From assembly GCA_000442125.1 (NCBI GenBank), contig KE546981.1, positions 1,116,001 to 1,180,000 on the forward strand: a stretch of 64,000 nt of DNA, read 5' to 3'. Of the stretch, positions 36,400-47,386 are shown piece by piece. Each line of letters begins with the position of its first letter. Within the stretch, counting starts at the first letter, position 1. The position numbers and the translations under genes were made by a program. This DNA comes from Opeltia flavorubescens. Its lineage: Eukaryota; Ascomycota; Lecanoromycetes; Teloschistales; Teloschistaceae. The notes beneath the pieces are model-generated. The model was not told the origin of the DNA. It worked only from the letters and a program-made list of their open reading frames with translations, and did not search any database.

Positions 36400-36723
36400 A
36401 TGCCTCCATCACATCGATTAAGGGGGAGTTCTGGATCGTCCGGATCCTACGGAAGTGCCTCCGACCAGCGGGAGATGAGACCTAATCCAAGTTGTGAAAT
36501 TTGTGACGGCAAAGGGTACAACCAAGAGCGGTTCTGGGAAGCAACTTATAGACCCTGCGGCCAATGCAACGCGACCGGTCGAATCATGATTCATGCTCCT
36601 ACCGGCCACGGAAAATTAGTTTCTCACATGATTACCTGTGATGTATGTGGCGGAGGAGGGCAAGAGCTACACAGAATACTTCGGACACGCAATGTGCGGT
36701 GTGATTGCTTGGGGTACTATTAA
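36400..36723 (+). CDS. Orphan DnaJ-type CR zinc-finger protein, small
   Basis: A single-exon ORF of 107 aa begins at ATG 36400. After a Ser/Gly-rich N-terminus it has four Cys pairs: C32EIC35DGKG, C53GQC56NATG, C80DVC83GGGG and C101DC103LGYY. Spacing of about 17, 23 and 17 residues between pairs follows the CxxCxGxG arrangement of the DnaJ/Hsp40 cysteine-rich domain, which binds two zinc ions. There is no J domain and no C-terminal substrate domain. The last pair is CxC instead of CxxC. Possible roles are thiol-disulfide or chaperone-helper activity, inferred from the domain only. No signal peptide was seen. Its size and Cys pattern argue against a chance ORF. Confidence 0.65.
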   Translation: MPPSHRLRGSSGSSGSYGSASDQREMRPNPSCEICDGKGYNQERFWEATYRPCGQCNATGRIMIHAPTGHGKLVSHMITCDVCGGGGQELHRILRTRNVRCDCLGYY

Positions 36724-37601
36724 CTGTCAGACTCTGCTTACCTTCGACGACGGGATCTCTCCGAGTGGTAGCCAGCACACCTTCCTTCTAGTCTGCCGCT
36801 TGTTCTTAAGATTAACGGGGTGGCGAGGTGAACATGTATTGCGTTCGGGTGAAAGTTGTATATGCATAATGAGTCGGCGCATGGAAGGCCGTGGTCAGTC
36901 TTGTTTTGTGATCTATCGTTTTTTTTGGCTCAGCACAGTCGTTGACCAGGGAAGGGGTTAATGAATATACAGTTCTCTTGCTTATACGCATTTAGGCTAG
37001 CAGCTATTTTAGTTTTGGCTAAATATACGTTACAACCATCGCTCAATCAGCAAACGAGCATAAGAGAACTCGCTCTGTCTCCACGAAGTTTGAGGCATTT
37101 ATTCACAGGAAATGATATAGCAAATTGATTTCGTATCTATTGATCGACCCTTCAACTGGTCGATACTCGACGACGACGGTTGAGCCCGCGCAAAGATACT
37201 AGACAGGCAGGAAGTATACATATATATATATTTATCTGAATTCATTTACAGCTTGTTTTTGTCGTGGAAATTATCAACCTTTTCCTTTGCCAAGCGACGT
37301 TTACTTGTCTTTCCTATCAACCCCGCTATTTATCTTGCATGATGTCGTAGCTTCTGTCTATCTTGGATGTAAGAAGTTGCTTTTCGGAAAAAATACAAGT
37401 TAAATCCGTTCGTACAGCTGGACCGGAGATATGAACGGATTTTCCGGAGAGCAACGGAACTCCCTTCACCTGATAAGTACTCGTTATTTTCAATGCTGAA
37501 AGTAATCGTCTGTATTCCATGAGTCCTGGACCGGCGGAGACCAGTTTCCTAAAACACTGGGTTGGCCGTTGAACGGATAAAAATTGGCATTCTGATTTAT
37601 C
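36724..37601. other. Intergenic region, no gene seen
   Basis: About 880 bp upstream of the MDR oxidoreductase. It contains a short (TA)n stretch near 37219-37230. No supported ORF. Confidence 0.4.
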
Positions 37602-38729
37602 ATGGCATCAAACATTCCCGCAAAACAACGCGGCCTGGTCTTCGAAAAGGTAGATAAGGATCTAGAAGGAGTACACATAAGGTCGCTACCGGTCCCATTG
37701 CCCGGCGAAGGCAGCGCCGTCGTTCGCATCCTCGGCGCTGGCGTAATATCATACCAACGAGAAATTTTCACGGGCGTACGCGACTATGATCTTCCAACCC
37801 CGCTAGTCAGTGGCTTCAGCGCCGTTGGAAGAGTGGTCGCAGTGGGGAGCGATACAGTAGTGCTGGAACCCGGTATGCTCGTTTTCGTAGACTGTATCAT
37901 ACGCGGACGAGACGACCAGGACGCTGTTATTATGTCTGCAAACTCGGATGGATTCAATGAGCGAAGCAAGAAGCTGATGAGAGATGTATGGCGTAACGGT
38001 ACATTCGCCGAATACTCCAAGGTACCGTTGGAGAATTGTATTCAGCTGGACGAAAATAGACTTTGTGGAGACCTGGGATACAGCGCACAGGATTTGGTAT
38101 ACATGGCCTATCTCCTCGTTGGTTTCGGTGGCCTTCGAGACATCAAGCTCGAACCTGGGGAGACAATCGTCATCTGTCCCGCTACTGGTGGGTTTGGTGG
38201 CGCTGCAGTGCTTGTCGCCATCGCCATGGGCGCAAGGGTCATTGCCTTGGGTCGAAACGAAAAGGAACTAATGAGGTTGAAAGCTCAAGTAAACATATCT
38301 GGGCATGGCAACTTCATCGAAACGGTCAGAATAACGGGAGACGAGGAGAAAGCTACAACCACATTGCGTGACTTTGGATCCATTGATGCGATTTTAGACC
38401 TTTCACCTCCAGCGGCCGCACAATCAACTTACCTAAACAGCGCCATAGCTGCGCTTCGGCGAAAGGGGCGCGCAAGTCTCATGGGTGGCTTTCCCCGCGG
38501 GCCTGGAGTTGAATGGAAAGTCATCAGTGAGGACATCACGCTGAAAGGAAAATTTATGTACGAAAGGGAGGATGTCCTGCTTATGGTAAAGATGCTTGAA
38601 AGAGGGTTGTTCCCAAAGAAGCAGGATTTTGTCGATGTGAAGGTATTTGGACTTGATGACTGGAAGAATGCGCTGGATACGGCGGCCGATTTTACGGGGA
38701 TCGGTCGATTTGTCGTAATAGCACCTTGA
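37602..38729 (+). CDS. MDR-superfamily oxidoreductase lacking zinc ligands
   Basis: A single-exon ORF of 375 aa. The N-terminal catalytic domain starts LVFEKVDKDLEGVHIRSLPV and contains GAGVISYQREIFTG. The usual zinc-ADH positions are lost: the C-G-x-C-H type ligand block is absent and the GHE box is GFSAVGRVVAVG, so it probably works without catalytic zinc, as in quinone-oxidoreductase-like members. The NAD(P)-binding Rossmann core is ETIVICPATGGFGGAAVLVA, followed by GARVIALGRNEKELMRL. The C-terminal part has LMGGFPRGPGVEWK and a substrate-domain helix. It is expected to be a cytosolic NAD(P)H-dependent reductase. The substrate is unknown and the neighbours give no pathway. Confidence 0.8.
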   Translation: MASNIPAKQRGLVFEKVDKDLEGVHIRSLPVPLPGEGSAVVRILGAGVISYQREIFTGVRDYDLPTPLVSGFSAVGRVVAVGSDTVVLEPGMLVFVDCIIRGRDDQDAVIMSANSDGFNERSKKLMRDVWRNGTFAEYSKVPLENCIQLDENRLCGDLGYSAQDLVYMAYLLVGFGGLRDIKLEPGETIVICPATGGFGGAAVLVAIAMGARVIALGRNEKELMRLKAQVNISGHGNFIETVRITGDEEKATTTLRDFGSIDAILDLSPPAAAQSTYLNSAIAALRRKGRASLMGGFPRGPGVEWKVISEDITLKGKFMYEREDVLLMVKMLERGLFPKKQDFVDVKVFGLDDWKNALDTAADFTGIGRFVVIAP

Positions 38730-39194
38730 TTGCTACCAAATTGAGAATGTTATTATGTATAGATATATTGTTTCTCTCAAAGCTGAATAGATCATAGACT
38801 TTGCCGGTTCCTCCATAGATGGCCTGTGATTCAATTGTAATTGTAACATGAAACGTTGTTCAATATACTATTGTTGTATGTTGCCTTCGCCAGCACTGAC
38901 ACTCAGCCAGATCTTGTACACTGCTCGCACTACCTCGCACTCAACGCCGATAAAAGGAGAGTTTTGCAACTAGGGATACCCTGCGTCATCTTCTCCGAGA
39001 AAGCGCCTAGATAATAATCTAGAAGAGATATCTTAAAGTGGGGAGTGTTGTCCAGGTCAGTATCGAAAGGCCCCAAGACAATTCAAAGTCAAAGCTCAGT
39101 CACTGAACAGGACTACTTCTTCCGCTAGAAACCTGGCATGCATAACGATTTAACTCACTATGCGAGAAAGATATGTCATGTCGAGGGTTCTATT
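38730..39194. other. Intergenic region, no gene seen
   Basis: About 465 bp, AT-rich, containing the likely 3' UTR of the MDR gene. Confidence 0.4.
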
Positions 39195-39590
39195 CTAAAC
39201 GATTAATGCAGCGATGTCTCCAGCGTCGGCCACCCGTCGTCGAAATACTGTCAACAGCAGCATCCCGACCAAGACGTTGAACGGGATTTTTGTCGCCGCT
39301 CGCATGGTGATTAGGCGTAGAGGACCAATACATATCTTGACACCATCTGAGCAGAGAGCTTACCCTCGGCTTTGATCTCGACTAGAGCAAATATAGAGTG
39401 ACCGGCATCATCGACAAGAACATCAATTGCATTGTCGGCGTTTTCAAGGCATTTGTATTATCAGTACTATTGACATCTAAGGTTGGCTATATCCCCCGCT
39501 TCACTCCCAGCTTCTCCGACCAGGTGGGGCGTCTTGATCGTGTTGCGAGATATCGTGGTTACCTTATGTCCATTTGCATGTAAAAATTAA
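39195..39590 (-). pseudogene. Short-chain dehydrogenase/reductase relic
   Basis: Read on the minus strand, broken frames carry the ordered landmarks of a fungal SDR. These are a WSEKLGVK segment, then TLDVNSTDNTNA (family L-D-V-T-D-x-x-S), then IDVLVDDAGHSIFALVEIKA (family DVLVNNAGYSxxGALEE), then KIPFNVLVGMLLLTV (family FDVNVFGxLxVT). An in-frame TAG follows GVKRGI, a frame change separates the second and third blocks, and the usual NNAG is DDAG. The N-terminal Rossmann glycines and the YxxxK active site are missing. This is a fragment, not a functional gene. It lies just downstream of the rhodopsin-domain array in a region of gene decay. Confidence 0.5.
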
Positions 39591-39944
39591 GTGAGAGAGA
39601 GAGACCGAAGCCGGAGGAACAGCCGGCGATGAGGTGGAAGAGCTTCCCCTCGCGCAGGGTGAAAGTGCTTGCCGTACTTGAATGGGTGTTCCAATTCAAT
39701 CTCATAACAGCAGCGCTGGAGATAAAGGAGGCAAATCTCTATCTTGTATTGCTGTCATCTAACCTGATGTAAATAAGAAATATCAAAATGTAATGGTGTC
39801 TATTGATCCCTTTGTCGTCGTCCATGGTTCGAAGGTTTATACAGATTCTCTGAAGACAAGCTGGCGTTAAACAGGGCAACGCTTATTCTAATTCGCAAAT
39901 TCGTGGCATCGGAGTATTCCTCCATCGTCCAAATCTTACAGTAT
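39591..39944. other. Intergenic region, no gene seen
   Basis: About 350 bp between the SDR relic and the rhodopsin-domain pseudogene, with a (GA)n run at about 39592-39602. Confidence 0.4.
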
Positions 39945-40977
39945 TCAGACGCTGTGCCGTCTTGTGTAAGGCTGAGTGCTCATTCCTTGCCTTGCATCCT
40001 GACCATTCAACTCAAACAGGTCCTTTTGCCTCGGCTCTATCTCGTACCTCTGCTGTTCCGAGTCGATCTCTGGCTTTCCCTGAAAGAAGAAGAAGCATGG
40101 CGGTGTATCTTCTCGGCCTCTTTTCACATTCCCTTTTTTGCCACCCTTCGGCGAGTCGATGATATGACAGGACTGAAAAGATACAAGTGAATATAATACC
40201 GAAGCTTGGCTGTATACCCGCGATGAAGGTCGTCCCGGCCAGCGCGAAGATTTGGATATCGTGATCCCCCCAGAGAGCAATCCTCAATATAGGGAGGCAA
40301 ATGAAACTGGTTCGTAGTCAGCAGTCGGAAGTAGAAAGCCTGGTACACGATATACTGACAGCAGGCCGCTAACAATCATAGAACTTGTCAATTTTATACC
40401 ATTCTGTTGTGCCTTGTGCGGCTTTTGTATCGCTTGAATTGATAAGGATACAATCACGAGATTGAGAAGTGTTTTCGAAAGCCGCAATATCGCCACACTG
40501 GTCGTCGGAGGTGTCACTCTCAAGCCAATCTGAAAAAGGTCGGCACAAAAAGAAGGTGGAGAGTAAAATTGAAACCGGAAGCCCAATATTAACCGTAGTG
40601 AGTACCCCAAAGCAAATAATGAAAAGCCGGCCAGGTATTAGATGAACGAGGAGAATAAGGGTCGACAGTCTGATGCTACTTGCTGCGACAACCCCAACGA
40701 GCTCTGCCGTAAGGAGCAATATCGGTTCAACAGGGAAAAATCAATCGCTCCTGTATTGATCAATACTGAGATTAAAAGCGAAAGACACGATAACAACAAG
40801 AGCGACATTGAAGAACAAAGCAGTATAACATGCCCAACTCCCATAATCAGGAGAATCACGACGTAGACGCGGAAAGCGTACCCGAAGACAAATGATTGTG
40901 GAATTTACGATACATAAGATGACAAGAACCACAATAAAGGCAACAAATTTTTTGCCATTACCTTCGGTAAGGTCCAT
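39945..40977 (-). pseudogene. Rhodopsin-domain seven-TM gene, copy A: pseudogene with three lesions
   Basis: Collinear with the intact copies B and C over the whole length. The start MDLTEGNGKK is followed by TM1 (VVLVILCIVNSTIICLRVRF), DYGSWACYTALFFN, TM3 (VAASSIRLSTLILLVHLIPG) and QCGDIAAFE. Lesions: (1) an in-frame TGA at 40743-40741, in the loop after TM2; (2) a net loss of about 17 nt near 40471, after QCGDIAAFE, that shifts the frame before LLNLVIVSLSIQAIQK; (3) a frame change at the CTT repeat near 40083-40095, after which EIDSEQQRYEIEPRQ aligns with copy B. The intron position is kept. Three independent breaks make a functional protein very unlikely. Confidence 0.85.
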
Positions 40978-41633
40978 TGCCACGAAAAGTGTGCACTGAG
41001 AATGAAACAATGAACCAAGGAAAAAGATACACTTCAAATATATGAGAAGATTGACTACAATGCTCGCTGCAGAGTATAAAGGGCTCGCCCTGGTGAATAT
41101 GCGACAATCGCCTTAATACACCCAAGGTGTTTGATCTGTACCGAAAAACCGCGCCCCTGCTTCTCAGCTGCACCTCGCCACTAAGTGACTTTTTATCAGC
41201 AAACTTGCAATTCAAGCGCTTGTATAATCGAAATCGCTGTCACTGAGAAATGGAGATAAAAGTTTCTTGCGTACATCTGTGCTCTCCTCAGCCTTACCAC
41301 AATGTCAGTATGCGTTAGTGGAAAGGTGCCAAATACCACGAGGAGGTATTACGTCGCATCCTATCTTGTATGCACCATTACCCAATTCATGCGCAGTGTT
41401 TGTTCATTAGTGTGAAATTCCGATCGCGTATTTCTGTAAATATAACTATGTCGCTCTTGAATCCCTATTGAGCGGCGCCTTAGGCCAACTAATCGGGTCA
41501 TCTGTGGATTGACGGACATGGTGACTATATTCTCACGAAGATTTTCCTGAGGTGTCGGTTGTCCAGTCTAATACAGCTGTCGAAGCCATGGACTTCAGCT
41601 AGTAAATGATACTAAATTAGTCTATCCCATGGT
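40978..41633. promoter_or_regulatory. Upstream region of copy A, with a duplicated element at 41167-41180
   Basis: About 655 bp. GCTGCACCTCGCCA at 41167-41180 lies 190 bp before the copy A start and is identical to a 14-mer 197 bp before the copy B start. Confidence 0.6.
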
Positions 41634-42735
41634 CTATTCAACTTCATGAAGTCCAGCTACGTTGCGTGTCCCTTCGTTAGTATAATCACTAAGTTCCTGC
41701 CTCGCACTTTGACCATCAAGTTCTTGTGGGCCTTTTAGTTTTGCTTCCAGCTCGTACTTTTGCTGCTCCGGGTCTAGCTCTGCCTTGATCTGCAGATATG
41801 GTACTGGCGTGGTATCATCGTTCTCGTTCTTGGTGCTACTTGATAACGGCTTCTTATTCTGCTCCCTCATGGCCGAAAGGGGATATGATAACATCGAGAG
41901 CATACAAGCATAGATGATATCGAAGCTTGACTGGATGCCTGTAATGAGGGATGTCCCTGCCAGTGCGAAGATTTCTGCATCGGCTCCGAAGTTTCTCCAA
42001 AGCATAAGCCTTATCAAGGAGAGGCAGATGATACTAAAGCTCGGTCAACGATAGAAACGAGGGACATTATTGCCGATGAAATACTGACAGTAAACCAAAG
42101 GCAGAAGCTATTATACGTAAGTAAGTATTACTTTGCCTTTCTTTTGGTAGCTGCCGTATGATCCGAAATGATAGGATCACAGTCACGGAATTGAGGAGTA
42201 TGTCTATGACGCATGACCCTAGTTCGAAAGCCACTATGTCGCCACACCGACCGGCGACGGTATAGATGTGCACTCGAAACCAGAGATTGAGTGGGTGACA
42301 GAGAGTAAAGGGGACAAGTAACATTGATACCACATATCCAAGATTCAGAGCAACCATCAGCCAGCAGCAGGAGGTAAAAATGCGTCCAGGGAAGATACGG
42401 ACGATTTGCATTAGAATTGATATTCTAATACTACTAGCCGCCATCTTCCAAGCCATTTTGGTGGCGACGAGCAGTACCATTCTGGGGTTAAAACTTTTGT
42501 CAGGAGGTGTCTCGATGCGGAGGTTGAAAGCAGAAGCCAGAGTTATGGTGAGGCCGATATTGAGAAAAGATGCAAAATAACACGGCCATGCACCATAGTC
42601 GAGAGCGCCCCGGCGCAGACGCCAAAAGCGCACTCGCAAATAGAAGATCGAGGACGCGACGCCGAACAATATAACAAGAACCACTGTAAAAGTCATGAGT
42701 AATGCGTGGCTGGCCTCCACGACGATGACATCCAT
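41634..42735 (-). CDS. Fungal rhodopsin-domain seven-TM membrane protein, copy B (two exons)
   Basis: Exons on the minus strand are 42735-42089 and 42033-41634 (348 aa). The ATG at 42735 (MDVIVVEASHALLM) aligns with the start of copy A; the frame upstream opens only at a TTG. Seven membrane segments are visible: LVILFGVASSIFYLRV, ACYF-like PCYFASFLNIGLTITLASAF, MAASSIRISILMQIVRI, SCCWLMVALNLGYVVSMLLV, SCVIDILLNSVTVILSF, a segment rebuilt across the intron (AFGLLIICLSLIRLML), and IFALAGTSLITGIQSSFDII. The cytosolic tail is charged (AELDPEQQKYELEAKLKG). This layout fits the fungal rhodopsin domain found in many Pezizomycotina GPCR-like proteins. Ligand and signalling partner are unknown. It is intact, unlike copy A. 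Confidence 0.75.
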
Positions 42736-43310
42736 CACCACCAATGAGCAATGGAATTTGGGAGGTTGAAAAAGATCACAACAGCGATGAGATGTACTGG
42801 CAAAAGATTTCTATTGCTTTCCGAAGATCATGGGGAGTGTCGCAACCAAGGACATTGCGATAATGGCTGAGGACTAACATGACACGCACACTGTCTTCAT
42901 CATGCAACAATAAGCTCAACCCTGCAGCAATGCTGCACCTCGCCATCGGGCGAACCAAATTAAGATTAAAGATTAAAAAACCAGCCAATATTATGCTCGC
43001 GAAAGAAGACAGCATTTGCCTTGTTCATGCGAAGCCAAAAGAAAGACTGAGTTCAATGAGTGTCTAATGTGAGCGGTAAGCCTACGCTAACCGTGTTAAG
43101 GTAAGCCGTATGATTAGCGTTCGCATGCAATAATACCAGAGTAGATTCGATCACCTCGATTTGCGAGGAATGATCAAGAAGCTCGATATGTCACTGAAGA
43201 GATCGGCTAATTAAAGCTTTCCTGCATTGTTGTCTTCGCTTTCCACTCCGGCTGAGTATAATACTGAATCAAACACCACCCCATAGCCCATTCGAAGTCA
43301 GGAAGGGCTG
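42736..43310. promoter_or_regulatory. Upstream region of copy B, with the duplicated element at 42932-42945
   Basis: About 575 bp. GCTGCACCTCGCCA at 42932-42945 is the twin of the element upstream of copy A, at nearly the same distance from the start codon. No gene is seen here. Confidence 0.6.
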
Positions 43311-44440
43311 TCATACGCTGCGTGTTACTTCATGAGATTGGTCGATGCTTAGAGCCTGCCTCGGCATTTGACCGAAGATTGCATATAGGCTCTGTCTTCT
43401 GGTCTCTGACTCGTGTGTCTGCTCTTGAATATCGAGTTCATCTTTGATCTGCATCAATGATGACCGGATAACATATTGGCCCTTGGTCTCGACCATTTTG
43501 CTTTGCATAGGATCTTCGTGCCCACTTGGAGGAAGTAGGGGATGTGAAATTATGGACAGCAGGCAAGCATAGATAATTCCAATCCCTGGCTCGATGCCTG
43601 TGATGAGCGCCGTCACGGCTAATCCGTAGAATGATCCGTTGGGATGGCGGAACCTCCAAATGATATACCTGACTACAGAGAGGCAGGAGAGTAAGATGAT
43701 GCTGTTCCTTAATCAGCGACCAAGCAGGCAAAGATGTCACGCTTTTATGGGTACACCCACATGAAAGCGGTACCGATGAGAGCACTCGATCGGACTACCC
43801 GCGTTTTTCCCATGGTCAATGACCATAGTATTCGCAAAGAAATTGATACAACAAGAGAGTTGAGGAGCAAATTCGTAGCCGCGATACCAACATCCACCGA
43901 CTCTATCCTATCCCAACATTCCTTGCTTTCATGGCTGTAAAACGGGCCGATGTCGAATAACAGCTTGAAGGGCTTGCAAACGAGGAATAAAGGTATAATC
44001 ATCCCAACAAGGTGTGTAAGATTAAGGGCAAGCAGTACCCAACATACAGATCGGAAATTTCGGCCGGAAAAAATGCTGACGAGGTCCTGAAGAATCGAGA
44101 TCCTGAAGCTGCTAATAGCTGCAATCCACACAATTTTGCTGGCGAAGAGCAGTCTCGGTATCGATTTCGGATGGTAACTAATCATCGCGATACTTGCAAC
44201 AGAGCCATAGCTAACGTCAAGATAGTCGTGACCGAAAAGAACAGAAACAATCGCGGTAAGACTGATATCCAAGAGCAATGCAATGAAGCATGTCCAGTCG
44301 CTACAATCGATTGTCCCTCGGTGGCGACGCTTGAAGCGCACTCTGAGTCCATATACCAAGGTTGTAGCGACGAGGAAGACTGGAAGTATTACTCTGACAG
44401 ACTTGGCTTCTGAGCCTTGAGTATCGATGGTTGTGTTCAT
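43311..44440 (-). CDS. Fungal rhodopsin-domain seven-TM membrane protein, copy C (two exons)
   Basis: Exons on the minus strand are 44440-43761 and 43701-43311 (356 aa). The ATG at 44440 (MNTTIDTQGSEAKSVRV) matches the starts of A and B. Landmarks parallel copy B: TM1 VILPVFLVATTLVYGLRVRF, SDWTCFIALLLDISLTAIV, TM3 IAAISSFRISILQDLVSIFS, FRSVCWVLLALNLTHLVGM, FLVCKPFKLLFDIGPF, TM5 IAATNLLLNSLVVSISLRI, and after the intron ILLSCLSVVRYIIWRFRHP and TALITGIEPGIGIIYACLL. The tail is Gln/Glu-rich (IKDELDIQEQTHESET). The intron is at the same place as in A and B but uses a GTGGGT donor. Copy C is the most diverged of the three. Confidence 0.75.
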
Positions 44441-47386
44441 TGCTACCGGAAAGGGCACAGATTCTAGGAGGATAAGAAGGTTGGGAAATGACAAAACTGC
44501 AAGGACGAGAAGCAATGATAGAAATTCGAGCTAACGAAGGGCTTAGCTATTGCGCTCATGCAAATAATTGCTGAGGTCCATCATAATCCAGAAAGGGTTT
44601 CAGATGTGCACTCCTGCTTTCTGGCTACCTCTTATTAGGAATGCTCTGTCTCCTGCAAATCGAAATTCCTTTGACAAGCTGTGACTGCGTCGCGAAAACT
44701 CTGCGAGGAAAATGAGGGACATGATTACAGGCAGACGAGGCAAGGAGATTGATCTTCATTTCCCAGAACCACGACNCCCGAAAAGCTTTAGTAGACTTGC
44801 GCTAGGCCTTGAAGAGCTAGCGGGATTAGGCTGTATCTGCCTTGCGAGCTCCTAGTGCAACAAAGGGGCTCTTGGCATTCATCACCAGACTGATTAACTC
44901 GTTCTTTCGGAAAGCGGCCCAATTAAAAACACTGTGAAGAAATAGAACTAGATCGGATTTGCTTCCTAACGCAGAATCGCTTAATGTCTTGTGAGGGCCG
45001 AAAATGTATCGCCAAGCTACAAGTTGCCCCTATGTTGCATGTCTCCCATTAACATCCCTCGTCCTCGGCTTTCAAGCTCTATCGTCATCGCAATCACTGC
45101 CGTAGAATGATATCCAGGGCCTGAAAAATTAGCTCCTCTATTAAACTGCCCACTTGCTGGCGGGACAAACCAAGGCACTCATCTGCTTTCTCAGGTGTCC
45201 TAGTGATGAGAATCTGTCCATCTAATTACATTCTTGCCAAAAGTCTACAGATTCCGCCTTCGTTCAAATAACAGGATCACATCAGCTTTCCATCGACACC
45301 ATATCCATCCGTGAGTGGACTTCGGGATAAACGCAATTAGTAGAATTGGCAATTGGAAAACACAAGATTCAGCCGCTGTACCCAGGAAAGATGGATGTAA
45401 GTACTGTTTATTAGAAAATAGTAAAGTTCTTGGGGCAGCAACTTCAGTGGTCAGAATCTTCGCAGGGAAGCCCGAGAGGGAGTGAGAAAGCGACGGGTAT
45501 AGACACGGCTTTGACACCGATCAACCTACACGGCAGTGTAGTTCTCCCAGAGCAGGTGTACAGACAGCCTACTCCAGCGAATGGAGTAGTCAACAAGAAG
45601 TGAGCGGCGAAATGAGCCTTTAATCGTCTGTGTCAGTACCGGGAAAAAAGTAGATAAAATCGATTAGACATTTAACGTAAATGAATCAGAGCATGATGGA
45701 TGAGATATTCAATCAATTTGCCAAAGCTCCGGACATTGAACTCCAAAGATTCCCTCCGGCATAGAACCACTTAATTTTTTGCAAGGCTGATGGCGTTTAC
45801 TAAAGTGGAGCTCAAATAAGGTTGGTAGTCGCGGCTACTTCCGGCGATAACATTCGGGTTGTCACAAAAGGCTGTGGCCCTCAGCCCTCAGCCCTAAGCC
45901 TAAGCACTTGGAAGAATTCCCTGTGCTAGAGCCTACCTTTCCTTCGATACTTATAATTCGGGTATATTTTGACAAGATCACTTGAACCTCTATGAGCATC
46001 ACAACCCAATTCGAGAATTCACTCTCAGCGTTCCTCTAGTTCGCTGAAACGCTCCAGACTATCTATGATCCCTTCAAGGCTACAAGGTCAAAACCACCAG
46101 GACTGGAAACCGTTATGGGCCAGCCTACCGGAGTGAAGAATGGCGCAAAAATGTAAGAAAGCGGGACAAATATCCCTTCGCCGCCGCGCAATTGTTTCAA
46201 CATTCCGCGAAGGTTGCATGCCTGACCATCATAGCGCCAACATCCCAAAGGCTACAGCGTAAGCTGTGCACAGCCTCGGAGGAAGTTTAGGATCGCCGGG
46301 AGATCATGCATAAACCGTTGGTTGTGCGTTCACCGCACAACAGCTGCTGTGTAGCCCACCGTTGCACATTCATTTCCCACCGGAGGAACTATTGCAGATG
46401 CAGACTCCCCATCGTTGCAGATGGAGTGCAGGCTTTGTGTAAGCAGAAATAGCGGTGGACAAGATCTTCTGTCTTTATTCCTATAGCTTCTCGACTTTGA
46501 CCTCGTCTTTGAATAAACAAATATAAGTCGCTTTCAAATACCAAGTCAACGTCTGGACATGCACGGATACTCCATATAAAGAATGCGCGGAGGAGGCTCC
46601 GGTAAGCGTAGGTGGAGCAAGGTATCAGATCAATCCGAAGGGAGTAAAACACGGAAGGCCAGAAATAGATCCCATAGTGAGACATGAAACCGAAGGAGGT
46701 CAGTGCGGCGTATCATGATCCGCAAGTTCTTCGGCGCCAGTCGATGTTCATTGGGTCTTGCTAGACCGTCATAGGATTCTTCTGAATCCATAGAGTACCA
46801 TGCTGTTAGACGCTCGCTTGATCACAGGGCACTTATGATTATGAGTAGAGACAAGATCGGCAGACTCTCATAGGTGATGCGCTCGAAGCACTGTATGAAT
46901 TGTTGAACAACCGACTCCAAAGGATCTAGCAACCATCGGAAAGTGAGATCTGGTTAGTGATACATGAGCGAAAAGAGTTCATCGGTATTTCTTACTACAT
47001 CACACGCTAGGTAGTTGTCTTGCATGATAAACCCACGATGGGACTCTCGGAATCATGATTGTGACTTTCAATCAGTACAGGTAGGGAATCTATTGAGTGG
47101 AATTAGACGCGAGACAAATGTATATCTGATATTGAATTTATTGCATGCCAATCCGATTCGATGTATCGAGACCAGTTAGTCCGGGAAAGCTATTAGATAC
47201 GGCATTGATATGTGGCAAAATGTCCACTTCCATTGTTAAACCAGTCGACTCGAGCATACTCCTACTATGGACCGCCTGCTTTGCGCTCATCATGCGTAGA
47301 AAGCCCAAAATGCCGACAGATCAATTCAAGAAACATAATTAATGCTTTTTCATTTTACAACTTTTCCTGCCAGCAGGAACTTCCAA
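44441..47386. other. Gene-poor region with probable relics
   Basis: About 2.9 kb without a supportable intact gene. One probable rhodopsin-domain relic is listed separately (45245-45517). Short minus-strand ORFs at 46063-46248 and 46389-46685 have no recognisable domain. An ambiguous base is at 44776. Confidence 0.4.
45245..45517 (-). pseudogene. Probable fourth rhodopsin-domain relic
   Basis: A 90-codon minus-strand ORF contains PRTLLFSNK followed by TAAESCVFQLPILLIAFIPK. This aligns in order with copy C (PRLLFASK, then IAAISSFRISILQ) and copy A (VAASSIRLSTLILLVHLIPG), i.e. the TM3 region, apart from a short inserted stretch. Sequence on both sides is full of stops and shows no other domain part that I can align securely. 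Similarity is modest, so this could be chance; position and strand, just upstream of copy C, favour a relic. Confidence 0.35.

Noticed and set aside
40741-40743. A tiny intron removing the TGA in copy A
   Set aside because: The only GT...AG around it would be 16 nt, too short for a fungal intron; the other two lesions also argue for a pseudogene.
44012-44413. 133-codon polar plus-strand ORF
   Set aside because: Antisense of the membrane segments of rhodopsin-domain copy C.
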